A stretch of 64,000 nucleotides of DNA from Agrococcus sp. ProA11 (GTDB taxonomy: Bacteria > Actinomycetota > Actinomycetes > Actinomycetales > Microbacteriaceae), in the NCBI RefSeq assembly GCF_039880525.1, contig NZ_CP156989.1, positions 62,001 through 126,000 on the forward strand. The letters run 5' to 3'. The notes under the pieces are model-generated. The model did no database searches. It saw nothing but the letters and a program-made list of their open reading frames with translations, and was not told where the DNA came from. Below, piece by piece: positions 1 through 8,619 of this stretch (the first letter of the stretch is position 1; each line of letters begins with the position of its first letter). Made by a program: the position numbers and the translations under genes.

Positions 1-114
1 GACATGATGCGCGAGCTGCGCGCCGTCGACGCCCGTCTCCACGTGCGCGAGGAGATCCCCTTCTACACCGGACGTCGCATCGACGTCGACGAGATCGAGG
101 AGGTGCTCGCGTGA
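1..114 (+). CDS. hemQ: Coproheme decarboxylase HemQ, C-terminal fragment
   Basis: Only the last 37 codons are inside the window; the frame ends at TGA 112-114 and contains MRELRAVDARLHVREEIPFY followed by TGRRI. This tail resembles the C-terminus of the chlorite-dismutase-like HemQ family, which oxidatively decarboxylates coproheme to heme b in the cytoplasm of Gram-positive bacteria. Position is the stronger support: the next gene is ferrochelatase, and its GTG start overlaps this stop by four bases, as in many actinobacterial coproporphyrin-pathway operons. The fragment is too short for a firm family call, and another heme enzyme is possible. Confidence 0.6.
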   Translation, partial: DMMRELRAVDARLHVREEIPFYTGRRIDVDEIEEVLA

Positions 115-1490
115 GCGAGACCATCGACAACGACCAGACCGCCAGCGAGCAGGGCGGCGGATGCTGCGGAGGAGGCTGCTGCGGCGGGGCACAGACCCAG
201 CCCGCGCAGGCCCAGCCCGAGCAGGCCCAGCCCGCGCAGCGGCAGACGCAGCAGCAGCAGGCGCAGGCCGCCGCCGAGCGTCGCGAGACCAAGCCGGATG
301 CCGCGACCGCGGTGCACATCGAGCCCGGTGCGGCGGTGCCGAGCGCGACCCCCGCCGCGCAGTCCGGCCCCGAGCACGTCGAGCAGCCGGTCGCCTACGA
401 CGGCATCCTGCTGTCGGGCTTCGGCGGCCCGGAGGGTCAGGATGACGTCATCCCGTTCCTGCGCAACGTCACGCGCGGCCGAGGCATCCCGGATGAGCGC
501 CTGGAGGAGGTCTCGACCCACTACCGGCACTTCGGCGGCGTCAGCCCCATCAACCAGCAGAACCGCGACCTGAAGGCTGCGCTCGAGGCTGCGCTCCAGG
601 CGGCCGGGATCGACCTGCCGGTCTACTGGGGCAACCGCAACTGGGCGCCCTACCTCGACGAGGCGCTGCAGCAGGCGTCCGATGCGGGCGCCACCTCGCT
701 GCTCGCCATCCCCACCTCCGCCTACTCCTCCTACTCGTCGTGCCGGCAGTACCGCGAGGACTGGGCGGATGCGCTCGAGGCGACCGGGCTGCAGGGCACC
801 ATGCAGATCGACAAGGTGCGGCAGTTCTTCAACCACCCGGGGTTCCTCGCGCCGTTCATCGATGGCGTGCGCGACACCGTGGCCGAGGCACGCGATGCCG
901 GGTTCGCGGATGCCGACATCGAGGTGCTCTTCGCGACCCACAGCATCCCCACCGCCGACGCGGAGCGATCCGGCGCGCCCGACCTGCACGAGTGGGGGCC
1001 GGGCGGCGGCTACGAGGGGCAGCACCTCGCCGCCGCCGAGCACGTGATGACGGAGGCCGCTCCCGGGCTCGCCTGGCAGCTGGTCTACCAGTCGCGCTCG
1101 GGCCCCGCGTCGCAGCCGTGGCTGGAGCCCGACATCAACGACGCGATCGAGGCGCTCGGCACGGATGGGGCGCCCGAGCGCAAGGCGGTCGTGATCGTGC
1201 CGCTCGGCTTCGTCAGCGACCACATGGAGGTCATGTGGGATCTCGACGAGGAGGCCATCGAGACGGCCACCGAGCGCGGCCTGTGGGTGCGGCGCGCACC
1301 GACGCCCGGTGTCGATCCGCAGTACGTCGGCGCACTCGTCGACCTCGTGCAGGAGCGGCTCGAGGGCCGTCCGGCCGCCGAGCGGAAGGCCGTGACGACG
1401 ATCCACGCCTGGTATGACACCTGCCGGCCGGGGTGCTGCGAGAACCCGCGACTGGGCTTCCGGCCCGCGATCGCGGGGCTGCAGCCGTGA
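111..1490 (+). CDS. hemH: Coproporphyrin ferrochelatase with Gly-Cys N-terminal extension
   Basis: Inserts Fe(II) into coproporphyrin III (the CpfC reaction in this pathway). The catalytic domain begins near residue 95 with YDGILLSGFGGPEG; the catalytic His is in ATHSIP (His277) and an acidic patch is in DHMEVMWDLDEE. Cys211 (SSCRQY) plus Cys438, Cys442 and Cys443 (TCRPGCCENP) match the pattern expected for the [2Fe-2S] cluster of actinobacterial ferrochelatases. Odd feature: residues 1-94 are extra, with GGGCCGGGCCGG at 15-26 followed by a Gln/Ala/Pro-rich stretch to about residue 60. GTG 111 overlaps the previous TGA, and GTG 1487 of hemC overlaps this stop, so translation is probably coupled. 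Confidence 0.95.
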   Translation: MSETIDNDQTASEQGGGCCGGGCCGGAQTQPAQAQPEQAQPAQRQTQQQQAQAAAERRETKPDAATAVHIEPGAAVPSATPAAQSGPEHVEQPVAYDGILLSGFGGPEGQDDVIPFLRNVTRGRGIPDERLEEVSTHYRHFGGVSPINQQNRDLKAALEAALQAAGIDLPVYWGNRNWAPYLDEALQQASDAGATSLLAIPTSAYSSYSSCRQYREDWADALEATGLQGTMQIDKVRQFFNHPGFLAPFIDGVRDTVAEARDAGFADADIEVLFATHSIPTADAERSGAPDLHEWGPGGGYEGQHLAAAEHVMTEAAPGLAWQLVYQSRSGPASQPWLEPDINDAIEALGTDGAPERKAVVIVPLGFVSDHMEVMWDLDEEAIETATERGLWVRRAPTPGVDPQYVGALVDLVQERLEGRPAAERKAVTTIHAWYDTCRPGCCENPRLGFRPAIAGLQP

Positions 1491-2425
1491 GCGCGCTGAA
1501 GGTCGGCACGCGCGGCTCCGCGCTCGCACTGGCGCAGACGCGCGCGCTCGCCGCGCGCTTCGACGTCGAGGTGGAGATCGTCGAGATCACCACGCAGGGC
1601 GACACCGACCGCTCGTCGCTGCAGCAGATCGGCGGCACCGGCGTGTTCGTGTCGGCGCTGCGCGACGCGCTGCTCGACGGGCGCGTCGACGTGGCCGTGC
1701 ACTCCATGAAGGATCTGCCGACGGCGGACGCACCGGGCATCGAGCTGGCGGCAGTCGTCAAGCGCGAGGATTCGCGGGATGCGCTCTGCGCGCGCGACGG
1801 ACTGACCTTCGCCGAACTGCCGGAAGGCGCGCAGGTCGGCACCGGTTCGCCGCGCCGTGCGGCGCAGCTGCGTGTTGCCCGCCCCGACCTCGAGGTCGTC
1901 GACATCCGCGGCAACGTGCCCACCCGGCTCGCCCGCGCGCAGGGCGACGCGGAGACCGGTGAGGGCGCCGACCTGGACGCGGTCGTGCTCGCGCTCGCGG
2001 GGCTCAAGCGACTCGGGCTCGAGGGCGCCGCGACCGACATCCTCGACCTGATCGACTTCCCCACCGCGCCCGCGCAGGGAGCGCTCGCCGTCGAGATCCG
2101 CGCCGACGACGCGGTCGCCCGCAAGGCCGTCGCGAAGACCGATCACGCCTCGACGCGCGCGGCGACCGCGGCCGAGCGCCGCGTGCTGTCGCGGCTCGAG
2201 GCCGGATGCGCCGCCCCGCTCGCCGCGCATGCCGAGGTGGTCGACGGGATGCTGTTCCTCACCGCCATCGCCTACGCGACCGACGGCTCGAGCAAGCTCA
2301 CGGCATCGCACGCCTACACGCTCGACTCGACCAGACCGGCAGAGCTGCAGGAGGCGGCGCTCGACGTCGCGGATCGAGCGGTGGCCGAGCTCATGGAGGC
2401 AGGCGCCGCCGAGCTCATCCACTGA
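1487..2425 (+). CDS. hemC: Hydroxymethylbilane synthase (porphobilinogen deaminase)
   Basis: Polymerises four porphobilinogens into hydroxymethylbilane. The 312-residue product starts MSALKVGTRGSALALAQT, a typical HemC N-terminus, when GTG 1487 is used; this start overlaps the hemH stop as GTGA, and the longer upstream reading frame has no family similarity. The catalytic Asp is in HSMKDLPT (Asp76), arginine-rich substrate contacts are in GTGSPRRAAQL, and the cysteine that carries the dipyrromethane cofactor is Cys241 in LEAGCAAPL. Length and motif order are normal, so the enzyme should be active. Confidence 0.96.
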   Translation: MSALKVGTRGSALALAQTRALAARFDVEVEIVEITTQGDTDRSSLQQIGGTGVFVSALRDALLDGRVDVAVHSMKDLPTADAPGIELAAVVKREDSRDALCARDGLTFAELPEGAQVGTGSPRRAAQLRVARPDLEVVDIRGNVPTRLARAQGDAETGEGADLDAVVLALAGLKRLGLEGAATDILDLIDFPTAPAQGALAVEIRADDAVARKAVAKTDHASTRAATAAERRVLSRLEAGCAAPLAAHAEVVDGMLFLTAIAYATDGSSKLTASHAYTLDSTRPAELQEAALDVADRAVAELMEAGAAELIH

Positions 2426-2528
2426 CGCCGGCCGCGACGCGCCATCTCAGCGCCACGCGCGAGCGCCGACGCGCGGCGTCCGCCGTCGGTGATTGGATGC
2501 GGAGCACGCGATCCATCGGAGGAGACCC

Positions 2529-3341
2529 ATGCGCGTCCTGATCCCCCGCGGCGGCAGCTGGGGCGACGATGTCGCCCAGCGCGTCACCGACGCTGGCTTC
2601 GAGCCGCTCATCCTGCCGCTCGTGCAGATCGAGCCGGCCGATGACCAGCAGCAGCTGCAGCTCATGCTGGATCACCTCGCCGAGGGCCGCTTCGACTGGC
2701 TGATCGTGACGAGCCAGTCGACCGTGCGGGTGCTGCCGCGCGTGCCGGCGAGCGTCTCGGTCGCTGCGGTCGGCTCGGTGACGGCAGCCGCGCTGCGCGA
2801 GCGCGGAGTGCCGGTGGCGTTCATCCCCACGAAGCAGTCGGCTGCGGGGCTGGTCGACGAGTGGCCGATCCGGGAGGGCCGCGTGCTGTGGCCGCACGCG
2901 CTGGATGCGAAGCCGACCATCGCCGCAGGCCTGCGTCAGCACGGCATGCAGGTGTCGGAGGTCGTCGCGTACAAGACGGTGCCGGCCTTCTCCTCCGGCG
3001 AGGCGCTGGTCGCCGCCGTGACCGACGTCATCCCGGTGCTCGACGCGGATGGGCTGCGGCACCAGCAGGAGCTGCAGGAGCAGGAGGAGGCGGGCCACGA
3101 CGGCACCGACGCGGTGCTGACCGCCGTCGAGCCGGCCGAGACCCCCATCGACGCGGTGCTCGTCACCTCGGGATCGGTCGCGAAGCAGGTCGCGCGGCTG
3201 GGCCTGCCGGCCGACACCCGCATCATCGCGATGGGGGAGCAGACGGCGGAGGACTGCCGCCGCGTCGGCCTGCGGGTGGCGAGCATCGCGAAGCACCCGA
3301 ACGCGGCGGGCCTCGTCGACGCGCTCACGGCCGCGGCCTGA
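2529..3341 (+). CDS. hemD: Uroporphyrinogen-III synthase
   Basis: Cyclises hydroxymethylbilane to uroporphyrinogen III. ATG 2529 is chosen because AGGAG lies about 5 nt upstream and the protein then opens with MRVLIPRGGSWGDD, the usual first strand of the HemD fold. Conserved landmarks are VTSQSTVRVL and, in the second half, VLVTSGSVAKQV and AGLVDAL near the C-terminus. HemD is poorly conserved, so the operon context (hemC before, hemB/hemL after) carries weight. An acidic, Gln/Glu-rich insertion of about 35 residues (LRHQQELQEQEEAGHDGTD) in the second half is unusual. It follows hemC after 103 bp in which no strong terminator is seen. Confidence 0.88.
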   Translation: MRVLIPRGGSWGDDVAQRVTDAGFEPLILPLVQIEPADDQQQLQLMLDHLAEGRFDWLIVTSQSTVRVLPRVPASVSVAAVGSVTAAALRERGVPVAFIPTKQSAAGLVDEWPIREGRVLWPHALDAKPTIAAGLRQHGMQVSEVVAYKTVPAFSSGEALVAAVTDVIPVLDADGLRHQQELQEQEEAGHDGTDAVLTAVEPAETPIDAVLVTSGSVAKQVARLGLPADTRIIAMGEQTAEDCRRVGLRVASIAKHPNAAGLVDALTAAA

Positions 3342-3468
3342 ACCCGCCGACCGTTCGGCCGGAAGCGAAGCATCGACCGCCCAGACGTGGGGGCCTGGCG
3401 GAGGCGGAGCGACGGGCGTAGCGTCAGGACCGCCAAGAGCAGGCAACGGATCGGCCTCGGAGGTCAGG

Positions 3469-4482
3469 ATGCGCGTCGACGTGGCGAGCCTCGACCGGGC
3501 GATCGCGAGGCGGCCCTTCACGGGCGTCATCGCGATCGACGTCGGCGACGACCGCACCCTCGAGCGCGCGGAGGGTTTCCTGCATCGCGCGCTCGATGTC
3601 CGGATGCGCGCCGATGCGCGGATCGCGATCGCCAGCGGCGGCAAGGCGTTCACGGCGCTCGCCGTCATGCGACTGGTCGAGCAGGGCGCGCTGCGGCTCG
3701 ACCAGCGCGCGCGAGCGCTGCTCGGCGACGACCTGCCACTCATCGACGACGCCGTCACGATCGAGCAGCTGCTCGATCACACGTCCGGCATCGGCGACTA
3801 CCTCGACGAAGCTGTCGAGCGGGAGGTCGACGAATTCGTGCTCCCGCTGCCAGTGCACGCGCTCACGACGGCCGAGGCGTTCGTGCCGATGCTCGATGGC
3901 TGGCCGCAGTCATCGGCGCCAGGGCAGCGCTTCGCCTATTGCAACGGGGCCTACCTGGTGCTCGCCGTGCTGCTCGAACGGGTCACGGGCCAGTCGTACC
4001 ACCGGGCGGTGCAGCGACTCGTCCTCGACCCAGCGGGTCTCGACCGCACCGGCTTCCTGCCCCTGAATGCGCTGCCGTCGGATGCGGCTCTGGGCTATGT
4101 CCACGACGCGGGCGACCTCGTCAACACGCTGCATCTGCCGGTGCTCGGCAACGGAGACGGGGGTGTCTTCACCACGGCCGACGACCTGCATCGCTTCTGG
4201 CGCGCGCTGCTCGGAGGCAGGATCGTCTCGAGCCCAACGCTCGACGCGATGATGCAGCCGCGCAATGACGTCCCCGACGAGCGCATGCGCGCAGGCATGG
4301 GGCTGTTCCTGCACGAAACGCTCCCGGTGCTCGTGCTCGAGGGCTACGACGCCGGCGCCTCGTTCTGCTCCTGGCACATCCCGGCCTCCGATACCTCGGT
4401 GAGCGTGCTCGGCAACAGCTCCGAGGGCGGCTGGCCCGTCATGCGGGTGCTGCGCGACGCGATCGAGGCGTCGCTCTCCTGA
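3469..4482 (+). CDS. Serine hydrolase of the beta-lactamase/DD-peptidase fold
   Basis: A 337-residue class C beta-lactamase-like (PF00144 type) protein. The nucleophile motif SxxK is Ser56-Gly-Gly-Lys59 and the YxN motif is Tyr157-Cys-Asn159; LLDHTSGIGDY around residue 101 is typical of this fold. There is no signal peptide or membrane segment, so it probably acts in the cytoplasm as an esterase or peptidase rather than on antibiotics. GGAGG at 3459-3463 supports ATG 3469, and a TAGCGT -10-like hexamer at 3419-3424 could drive it separately. It sits inside the heme gene series without an obvious link; the substrate is unknown. Confidence 0.82.
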   Translation: MRVDVASLDRAIARRPFTGVIAIDVGDDRTLERAEGFLHRALDVRMRADARIAIASGGKAFTALAVMRLVEQGALRLDQRARALLGDDLPLIDDAVTIEQLLDHTSGIGDYLDEAVEREVDEFVLPLPVHALTTAEAFVPMLDGWPQSSAPGQRFAYCNGAYLVLAVLLERVTGQSYHRAVQRLVLDPAGLDRTGFLPLNALPSDAALGYVHDAGDLVNTLHLPVLGNGDGGVFTTADDLHRFWRALLGGRIVSSPTLDAMMQPRNDVPDERMRAGMGLFLHETLPVLVLEGYDAGASFCSWHIPASDTSVSVLGNSSEGGWPVMRVLRDAIEASLS

Positions 4483-4516
4483 CCCTGCGATCGCCGTCCG
4501 ACGCTCCGCACGCTGC

Positions 4517-4553
4517 GCGCGGGTAGTCAATCCATCGGCGCGGGCAGTCAATC
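4517..4553. repeat. Direct repeat GCGCGGGYAGTCAATC, 21-bp phase
   Basis: Two 16-bp copies, 4517-4532 and 4538-4553, differ at one base and start exactly 21 bp apart, i.e. two helical turns. They lie 60-100 bp before the GTG start of the APC permease. This is the geometry of a tandem operator or activator site; no regulator is identified, and there are no further copies in this window that I could find. Confidence 0.5.
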
Positions 4554-4613
4554 GCGCTTGGGGCCATCGCGCGACCATGAGGGAGCAGAAGACCCTCGAT
4601 CCCTAGGAGTCCC

Positions 4614-6104
4614 GTGTCCGATCAAGCACAGCGTGGTGCCCTGAAGCCGAACCAGCTCGGCGTCCCGGCCATCGTCTTCCTCGTCCTCGCCGCCGTCGCG
4701 CCGCTCACCGTCGCGATCGTGGTGCTGCCGCTCGCGATCGGGTTCGGCAACGGCGGCGGCATCCCGGTCGCCGTCATCGTCGTCGCGATCGCGCTCCTCC
4801 TCTTCGCCATCGGCTACGCGCAGATGTCGAAGGAGCTCGTCAATGCCGGCGGCTTCTACGCCATCGCCGTCAAGGGACTCGGCCGCACGGCCGGCCTCGT
4901 GACCGGCCTCATCGCCACGCTCGGCTACAACTTCTTCGTCGCGGGAGCCCTCGGCACCATCGGCTTCTTCACCGGTGCCGTCGTCCTGCCGGCGCTGTTC
5001 GGCTTCGAGGTGCACTGGTTCCTTGCCGGCGTCGTGCTCTTCGGCATCGTCTTCCTGCTCGCGCGCTCCGGCATCCACATGAGCGCCGTCGTGCTCGGTG
5101 TCGCGCTCGTGCTCGAGACGGTCATCCTGGTCGCGTTCGCGATCTCCGTGCTGGTGCAGGTCGGGTTCAGCCTCGATGCCTTCACCTTGGCGCTCAGCCC
5201 CGAGATCCTCGTCGGCGGCTCGATCTGGATCGCGTTCCTGATGGTGGCGACGGCCTTCATCGGCTTCGAGGCCACGGCGCTGTTCAGCGAGGAGGCGCGC
5301 GAGCCCCGCAAGACGATTCCGCGCGCGACCTACACGGCGATCATCTCGATCGGCGTGCTGCACGCGTTCACCGGCTGGGCGATCGTCAGTGCCGTCGGCG
5401 TCGACGGCGCGCAGGCAGTCGCGCTCGACAGCCTTGCGGCGGGCGACATGACGCTCGTGCTCATCGACACCTTCCTCGGCCCGGTCATCGGCATGATCGC
5501 GCTCGTGCTGCTCGTCGTGAGCCTGTTCGCCGCGCAGCTGGCATTCCACAACGCCGCCGCCCGCTACCTCTACGCGCTCGGCAGGGCGCGCGTGCTGCCG
5601 GTCTGGCTCGCCAGGACCAACCGCAATGGCGCGCCGGAGCGGGCCCAGCTCGTCAACCTGCTGTTCGCGGTCGCCGTGGCGGGCATCTTCGCGCTCGCGG
5701 TGGAGACCGACCCCGACGGCAACCCGCTGCCGCCGGTGCTGACGCTCGTGCCGGTCGGCCTGGGCTTCGGCACCCTCGCGGTGCTGATCGTGCAGACGAT
5801 TGCGGCCCTGTCGGTCGTCGCCTACTTCCGCAAGCAGTCGGATCCCCGCCTCTGGAGCACGCTCATCGCGCCGGGGCTTGGCTTCCTGGCGCTGCTCGGG
5901 TTCAGCGGCGGCGCGATCTTCAACTTCACGCTCGTCGCGGGATCCGAGGCGCTCTACGTGCGGCTGATGCCGTGGCTGCTGGTGCTGGCACTGGTCGGTG
6001 GCATCGGCTACGCCTTCTACCTGCGCACCCGGCGGCCAGAGATCTACGAGCAGCTCGACACCGACATCGAGCGCATCGACGAGCTGGACGCCGCACGCGC
6101 GTGA
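4614..6104 (+). CDS. APC-family amino acid permease
   Basis: A 496-residue integral membrane transporter with about 12 hydrophobic segments. The first segment, GVPAIVFLVLAAVAPLTV, is followed by a glycine-rich unwound region and by AGGFYAIAVKGLGRTAG, typical of APC-superfamily amino acid/polyamine transporters; FIGFEATALFSEEAREPRKT in the middle matches the TM6-TM7 signature of the family. Substrate is not predictable. The start is GTG 4614 with AGGAG at 4605-4609. It follows a paired direct repeat and is followed by a strong hairpin, so it is probably its own transcription unit between hemD and hemB. Confidence 0.9.
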   Translation: MSDQAQRGALKPNQLGVPAIVFLVLAAVAPLTVAIVVLPLAIGFGNGGGIPVAVIVVAIALLLFAIGYAQMSKELVNAGGFYAIAVKGLGRTAGLVTGLIATLGYNFFVAGALGTIGFFTGAVVLPALFGFEVHWFLAGVVLFGIVFLLARSGIHMSAVVLGVALVLETVILVAFAISVLVQVGFSLDAFTLALSPEILVGGSIWIAFLMVATAFIGFEATALFSEEAREPRKTIPRATYTAIISIGVLHAFTGWAIVSAVGVDGAQAVALDSLAAGDMTLVLIDTFLGPVIGMIALVLLVVSLFAAQLAFHNAAARYLYALGRARVLPVWLARTNRNGAPERAQLVNLLFAVAVAGIFALAVETDPDGNPLPPVLTLVPVGLGFGTLAVLIVQTIAALSVVAYFRKQSDPRLWSTLIAPGLGFLALLGFSGGAIFNFTLVAGSEALYVRLMPWLLVLALVGGIGYAFYLRTRRPEIYEQLDTDIERIDELDAARA

Positions 6105-6109
6105 GGATG

Positions 6110-6149
6110 CCGCTCCACCGGCTGCCGTGACGGGTGGCCGGTGGAGCGG
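6110..6149 (+). terminator. Hairpin after the permease, perfect 13-bp stem
   Basis: CCGCTCCACCGGC (6110-6122) and GCCGGTGGAGCGG (6137-6149) form a perfect 13-bp stem with a 14-nt loop, starting 5 bp after the permease stop. No T-tract follows. It may terminate the permease transcript; the 3' arm is also the first unit of a tandem repeat, so the pairing could be alternative. Confidence 0.6.
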
Positions 6150-6176
6150 GTCGGTGGAGCGGTTCGGTGGAGCGGG
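6138..6176. repeat. Three tandem 13-bp repeats (YCGGTGGAGCGGK)
   Basis: Units at 6138-6150, 6151-6163 and 6164-6176 share CGGTGGAGCGG and follow each other without a gap. They lie 55-93 bp before the hemB start. Each copy can pair with the single upstream CCGCTCCACCG at 6110-6120, so the three units compete for one partner arm. Confidence 0.65.
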
Positions 6177-6217
6177 CCAGGGGGCGGGCCGACGGGGCGT
6201 GCCGGCGGCACCGCGAG

Positions 6218-6223
6218 TACCCT
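6218..6223 (+). promoter_or_regulatory. -10 element TACCCT of hemB
   Basis: TACCCT ends 7 nt before ATG 6231, the spacing seen at many starts in this window. A GGAGG at 6224-6228 lies too close to act well as a ribosome binding site if the transcript starts near the ATG, so leaderless or very short-leader translation is likely. Confidence 0.5.
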
Positions 6224-6230
6224 GGAGGCA

Positions 6231-7211
6231 ATGCCTCCCACCATCCGTCCCCGCCGGCTGCGGCAGAGCGCTCCCATGCGTCGCCTCGTGGCCGAGACCC
6301 GCATCCACCCCGCGCAGCTCGTGCTGCCGATGTTCATCGCCGAGGGACTCAGCGAGCCCCGCCCGATCAGCTCGATGCCGGGTCAGGTGCAGCACACGCT
6401 CGACTCCGCCGCCCGTGAGGTCGAGCGTGCGATCGTCGCAGGCGTCGGCGGCGTGATGCTCTTCGGCGTGCCGCAGGAGAAGGATGCGCAGGGCTCCGGC
6501 GCGACCGACCCCGACGGCATCCTCAACGCCGCGACCGCGTTCCTTGCCGAGCGCTTCGGCGACGCGACGGTCGTGCAGACCGATCTGTGCCTGGACGAGT
6601 TCACCGACCACGGCCACTGCGGCGTGCTCGCCGGCGACGGCTCGGTCGACAACGACGCCACGCTCGAGCGCTACGCCGACATGGCGATCGCGCAGGCGGA
6701 GGCGGGCAGCCGCATCCTCGGCCTCAGCGGCATGATGGACGGCCAGGTCGCTCGCGTGCGCGCCGCGCTCGACGAGCGCGGGCACGCCGACACGGCGATC
6801 CTCGCCTACAGCGCCAAGTACGCCTCCGCGCTCTACGGACCGTTCCGCGAGGCCGTCGACTCCAGCCTCACCGGCGATCGCAAGACCTACCAGCAGGATC
6901 CCGCCAACCGCCGCGAGGGTCTGCGCGAGGCGCTGCTCGACCTCGCCGAGGGCGCCGACATCGTGATCGTGAAGCCTGCCAGCCTCTATCTGGACGTGCT
7001 TGCCGACGTGGCCACCGCATCCGACGTGCCCGTCTGGGCCTACCAGGTCTCCGGCGAGTACGCGATGGTCGAAGCGGCCGCCGAGCGCGGCTGGATCGAC
7101 CGCGACCGCCTCATCACCGAGAGCATCACCTCGATCGTCCGAGCCGGCGCCGACACGGTGCTGACCTACTGGGCGATCGAGCAGGCCGAGTGGCTGGGAG
7201 TCCGTTCATGA
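6231..7211 (+). CDS. hemB: Delta-aminolevulinate dehydratase (porphobilinogen synthase)
   Basis: Condenses two 5-aminolevulinates to porphobilinogen. ATG 6231 gives a 326-residue protein. The Schiff-base lysines are Lys196 ([13 protein letters not shown]) and Lys248 ([10 protein letters not shown]). The metal-site segment reads [14 protein letters not shown]: Cys120 and Cys130 are kept, but the middle ligand of the classic zinc triad is Asp122, a mixed form. The stop overlaps hemL as ATGA (7208-7211), so hemB and hemL form one coupled unit. The upstream hairpin and tandem repeats suggest separate transcription from hemHCD. Confidence 0.96.
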   Translation: MPPTIRPRRLRQSAPMRRLVAETRIHPAQLVLPMFIAEGLSEPRPISSMPGQVQHTLDSAAREVERAIVAGVGGVMLFGVPQEKDAQGSGATDPDGILNAATAFLAERFGDATVVQTDLCLDEFTDHGHCGVLAGDGSVDNDATLERYADMAIAQAEAGSRILGLSGMMDGQVARVRAALDERGHADTAILAYSAKYASALYGPFREAVDSSLTGDRKTYQQDPANRREGLREALLDLAEGADIVIVKPASLYLDVLADVATASDVPVWAYQVSGEYAMVEAAAERGWIDRDRLITESITSIVRAGADTVLTYWAIEQAEWLGVRS

Positions 7212-8512
7212 GCACCAACGCAGAGCTCTTCGAGCGCGCCAAGCTGGCCATCCCGGGCGGCGTCTCGAGCCCCGTGCGCGCCTTCGGCTCGGTCGGCGGC
7301 ACGCCCTCGTTCCTCATCAGCGCCAAGGGCGCGTACGTCACGGATGCCGAGGGCCGCGAGCTGGTCGACCTGGTCGCCAGCTGGGGGCCCGCCATCCTCG
7401 GCCACGCGCACCCGGAGGTCGTGGAGGCGGTGCAGCATGCCGCAGGCCGCGGGCTGTCGTTCGGCGCGTCCACACCCGGCGAGGCGCTGCTCGCGGAGGA
7501 GGTCGAGCGACGCGTGGGCCCGGTGGAGCGGCTGCGGCTGGTCTCCACCGGCACCGAGGCGACCATGACGGCCATTCGACTCGCGCGCGGCGCCACCGGC
7601 CGCGACCTGCTGGTGAAGTTCGAGGGCCACTATCACGGCCACTCCGACGGCCTGCTCGTCGCGGCGGGCTCCGGCCTCGCGACGCTCGCGATGCCCGGCT
7701 CGGCCGGCATCCCCGCCGCGGTCGCCGCCACCACCCTGGTGGTGCCCTACAACGACCGCGATGCGATCGAGGCCGTGTTCGCCGAGCACGGCGACCGCAT
7801 CGCCGCCGTCATCGTCGAGGCGGCCGCCGCCAACATGGGCGTCGTCGAGCCCGACGGCGACTTCAACGGCTTCCTCGCCCGCACCGCGCACGCGCACGGC
7901 GCGCTGCTGATCAGCGACGAGGTGCTCACCGGATTCCGCGTCCATCGCGGCGGCATGTGGGGGATCGAGCAGTGGACCGGCGACGAGGCCCCCGACCTCG
8001 TGACCTTCGGCAAGGTGATCGGCGGCGGCATGCCGCTCGCCGCGCTCGGCGGTCGCGCGGACGTCATGGAGCAGCTCGCACCCACCGGCCCCGTCTACCA
8101 GGCGGGCACGCTCTCGGGGAATCCGGTCGCCGTGGCCGCCGGCCTCGCGACGCTGCGGCTGACGACCGACGGCGTCTACCAGCGGCTCGACCACGCTGCC
8201 GACGTCATCACCGATGCGCTCACGGATGCGCTGCGCGCCGAGGGCGTCGCGCACGCGATCACGCGGGTCGGCAGCCTGTTCTCGGTCGCATTCCGCGAGC
8301 AGGCGCCGACGAACTTCGACGAGGTGCGGACGCAGGATGCGTTCCGCTACCCGCCGTTCTTCCACGCGATGCTGGACGCGGGCGTGAGCCTGCCGCCGAG
8401 CGTGTTCGAGGCCTGGTTCGTCACGGCGGCGCACGGCGACGAGCCGCTCGCGCGCATCGTCGACGCGCTGCCGGCGGCCGCGCGCGCGGCGGCCGCGGCC
8501 GCCCCGCGCTGA
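7208..8512 (+). CDS. hemL: Glutamate-1-semialdehyde 2,1-aminomutase
   Basis: PLP enzyme of the C5 route that makes 5-aminolevulinate from glutamate semialdehyde, feeding HemB. The 434-residue protein begins with [20 protein letters not shown], typical of HemL; the PLP lysine is Lys269 in [18 protein letters not shown], and the cofactor phosphate site includes [10 protein letters not shown]. The C-terminus is alanine-rich. It overlaps hemB by four bases, and a strong hairpin follows after about 40 bp. No glutamyl-tRNA reductase (hemA) is in the window; it may lie upstream of the left edge. Confidence 0.97.
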   Translation: MSTNAELFERAKLAIPGGVSSPVRAFGSVGGTPSFLISAKGAYVTDAEGRELVDLVASWGPAILGHAHPEVVEAVQHAAGRGLSFGASTPGEALLAEEVERRVGPVERLRLVSTGTEATMTAIRLARGATGRDLLVKFEGHYHGHSDGLLVAAGSGLATLAMPGSAGIPAAVAATTLVVPYNDRDAIEAVFAEHGDRIAAVIVEAAAANMGVVEPDGDFNGFLARTAHAHGALLISDEVLTGFRVHRGGMWGIEQWTGDEAPDLVTFGKVIGGGMPLAALGGRADVMEQLAPTGPVYQAGTLSGNPVAVAAGLATLRLTTDGVYQRLDHAADVITDALTDALRAEGVAHAITRVGSLFSVAFREQAPTNFDEVRTQDAFRYPPFFHAMLDAGVSLPPSVFEAWFVTAAHGDEPLARIVDALPAAARAAAAAAPR

Positions 8513-8550
8513 CGCCGCTGCGCTGACGCCTGGTCCGCGAGCGCATTGCC

Positions 8551-8574
8551 GCGGCGGGCTGGCGAGCCCGCCGC
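8551..8574 (+). terminator. Terminator-like hairpin after hemL
   Basis: GCGGCGGGCT (8551-8560), loop GGCG, AGCCCGCCGC (8565-8574): a perfect 10-bp GC stem with a tetraloop 38 bp after the hemL stop. There is no T-tract, as is common in high-GC actinobacteria. Confidence 0.65.
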
Positions 8575-8607
8575 ATCCGGCCCCTAGTCGCAGACGCGGT
8601 CCGGGGC

Positions 8608-8613
8608 TACCGT
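8608..8613 (+). promoter_or_regulatory. -10 element TACCGT, leaderless start
   Basis: TACCGT ends 6 nt before ATG 8620, with no ribosome binding site between. It fits the leaderless-promoter pattern repeated through the window. Confidence 0.5.
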
Positions 8614-8619
8614 GGCGGC

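Noticed and set aside
3469-4482. Antibiotic resistance beta-lactamase
   Set aside because: The fold and SxxK/YxN motifs fit, but there is no signal peptide, and the family is dominated by esterases and peptidases.
4548-6785. 745-codon minus-strand ORF opposite the permease and hemB
   Set aside because: Antisense shadow with Asp/Arg/Glu/His-rich low-complexity translation; the plus-strand genes have clear family motifs.
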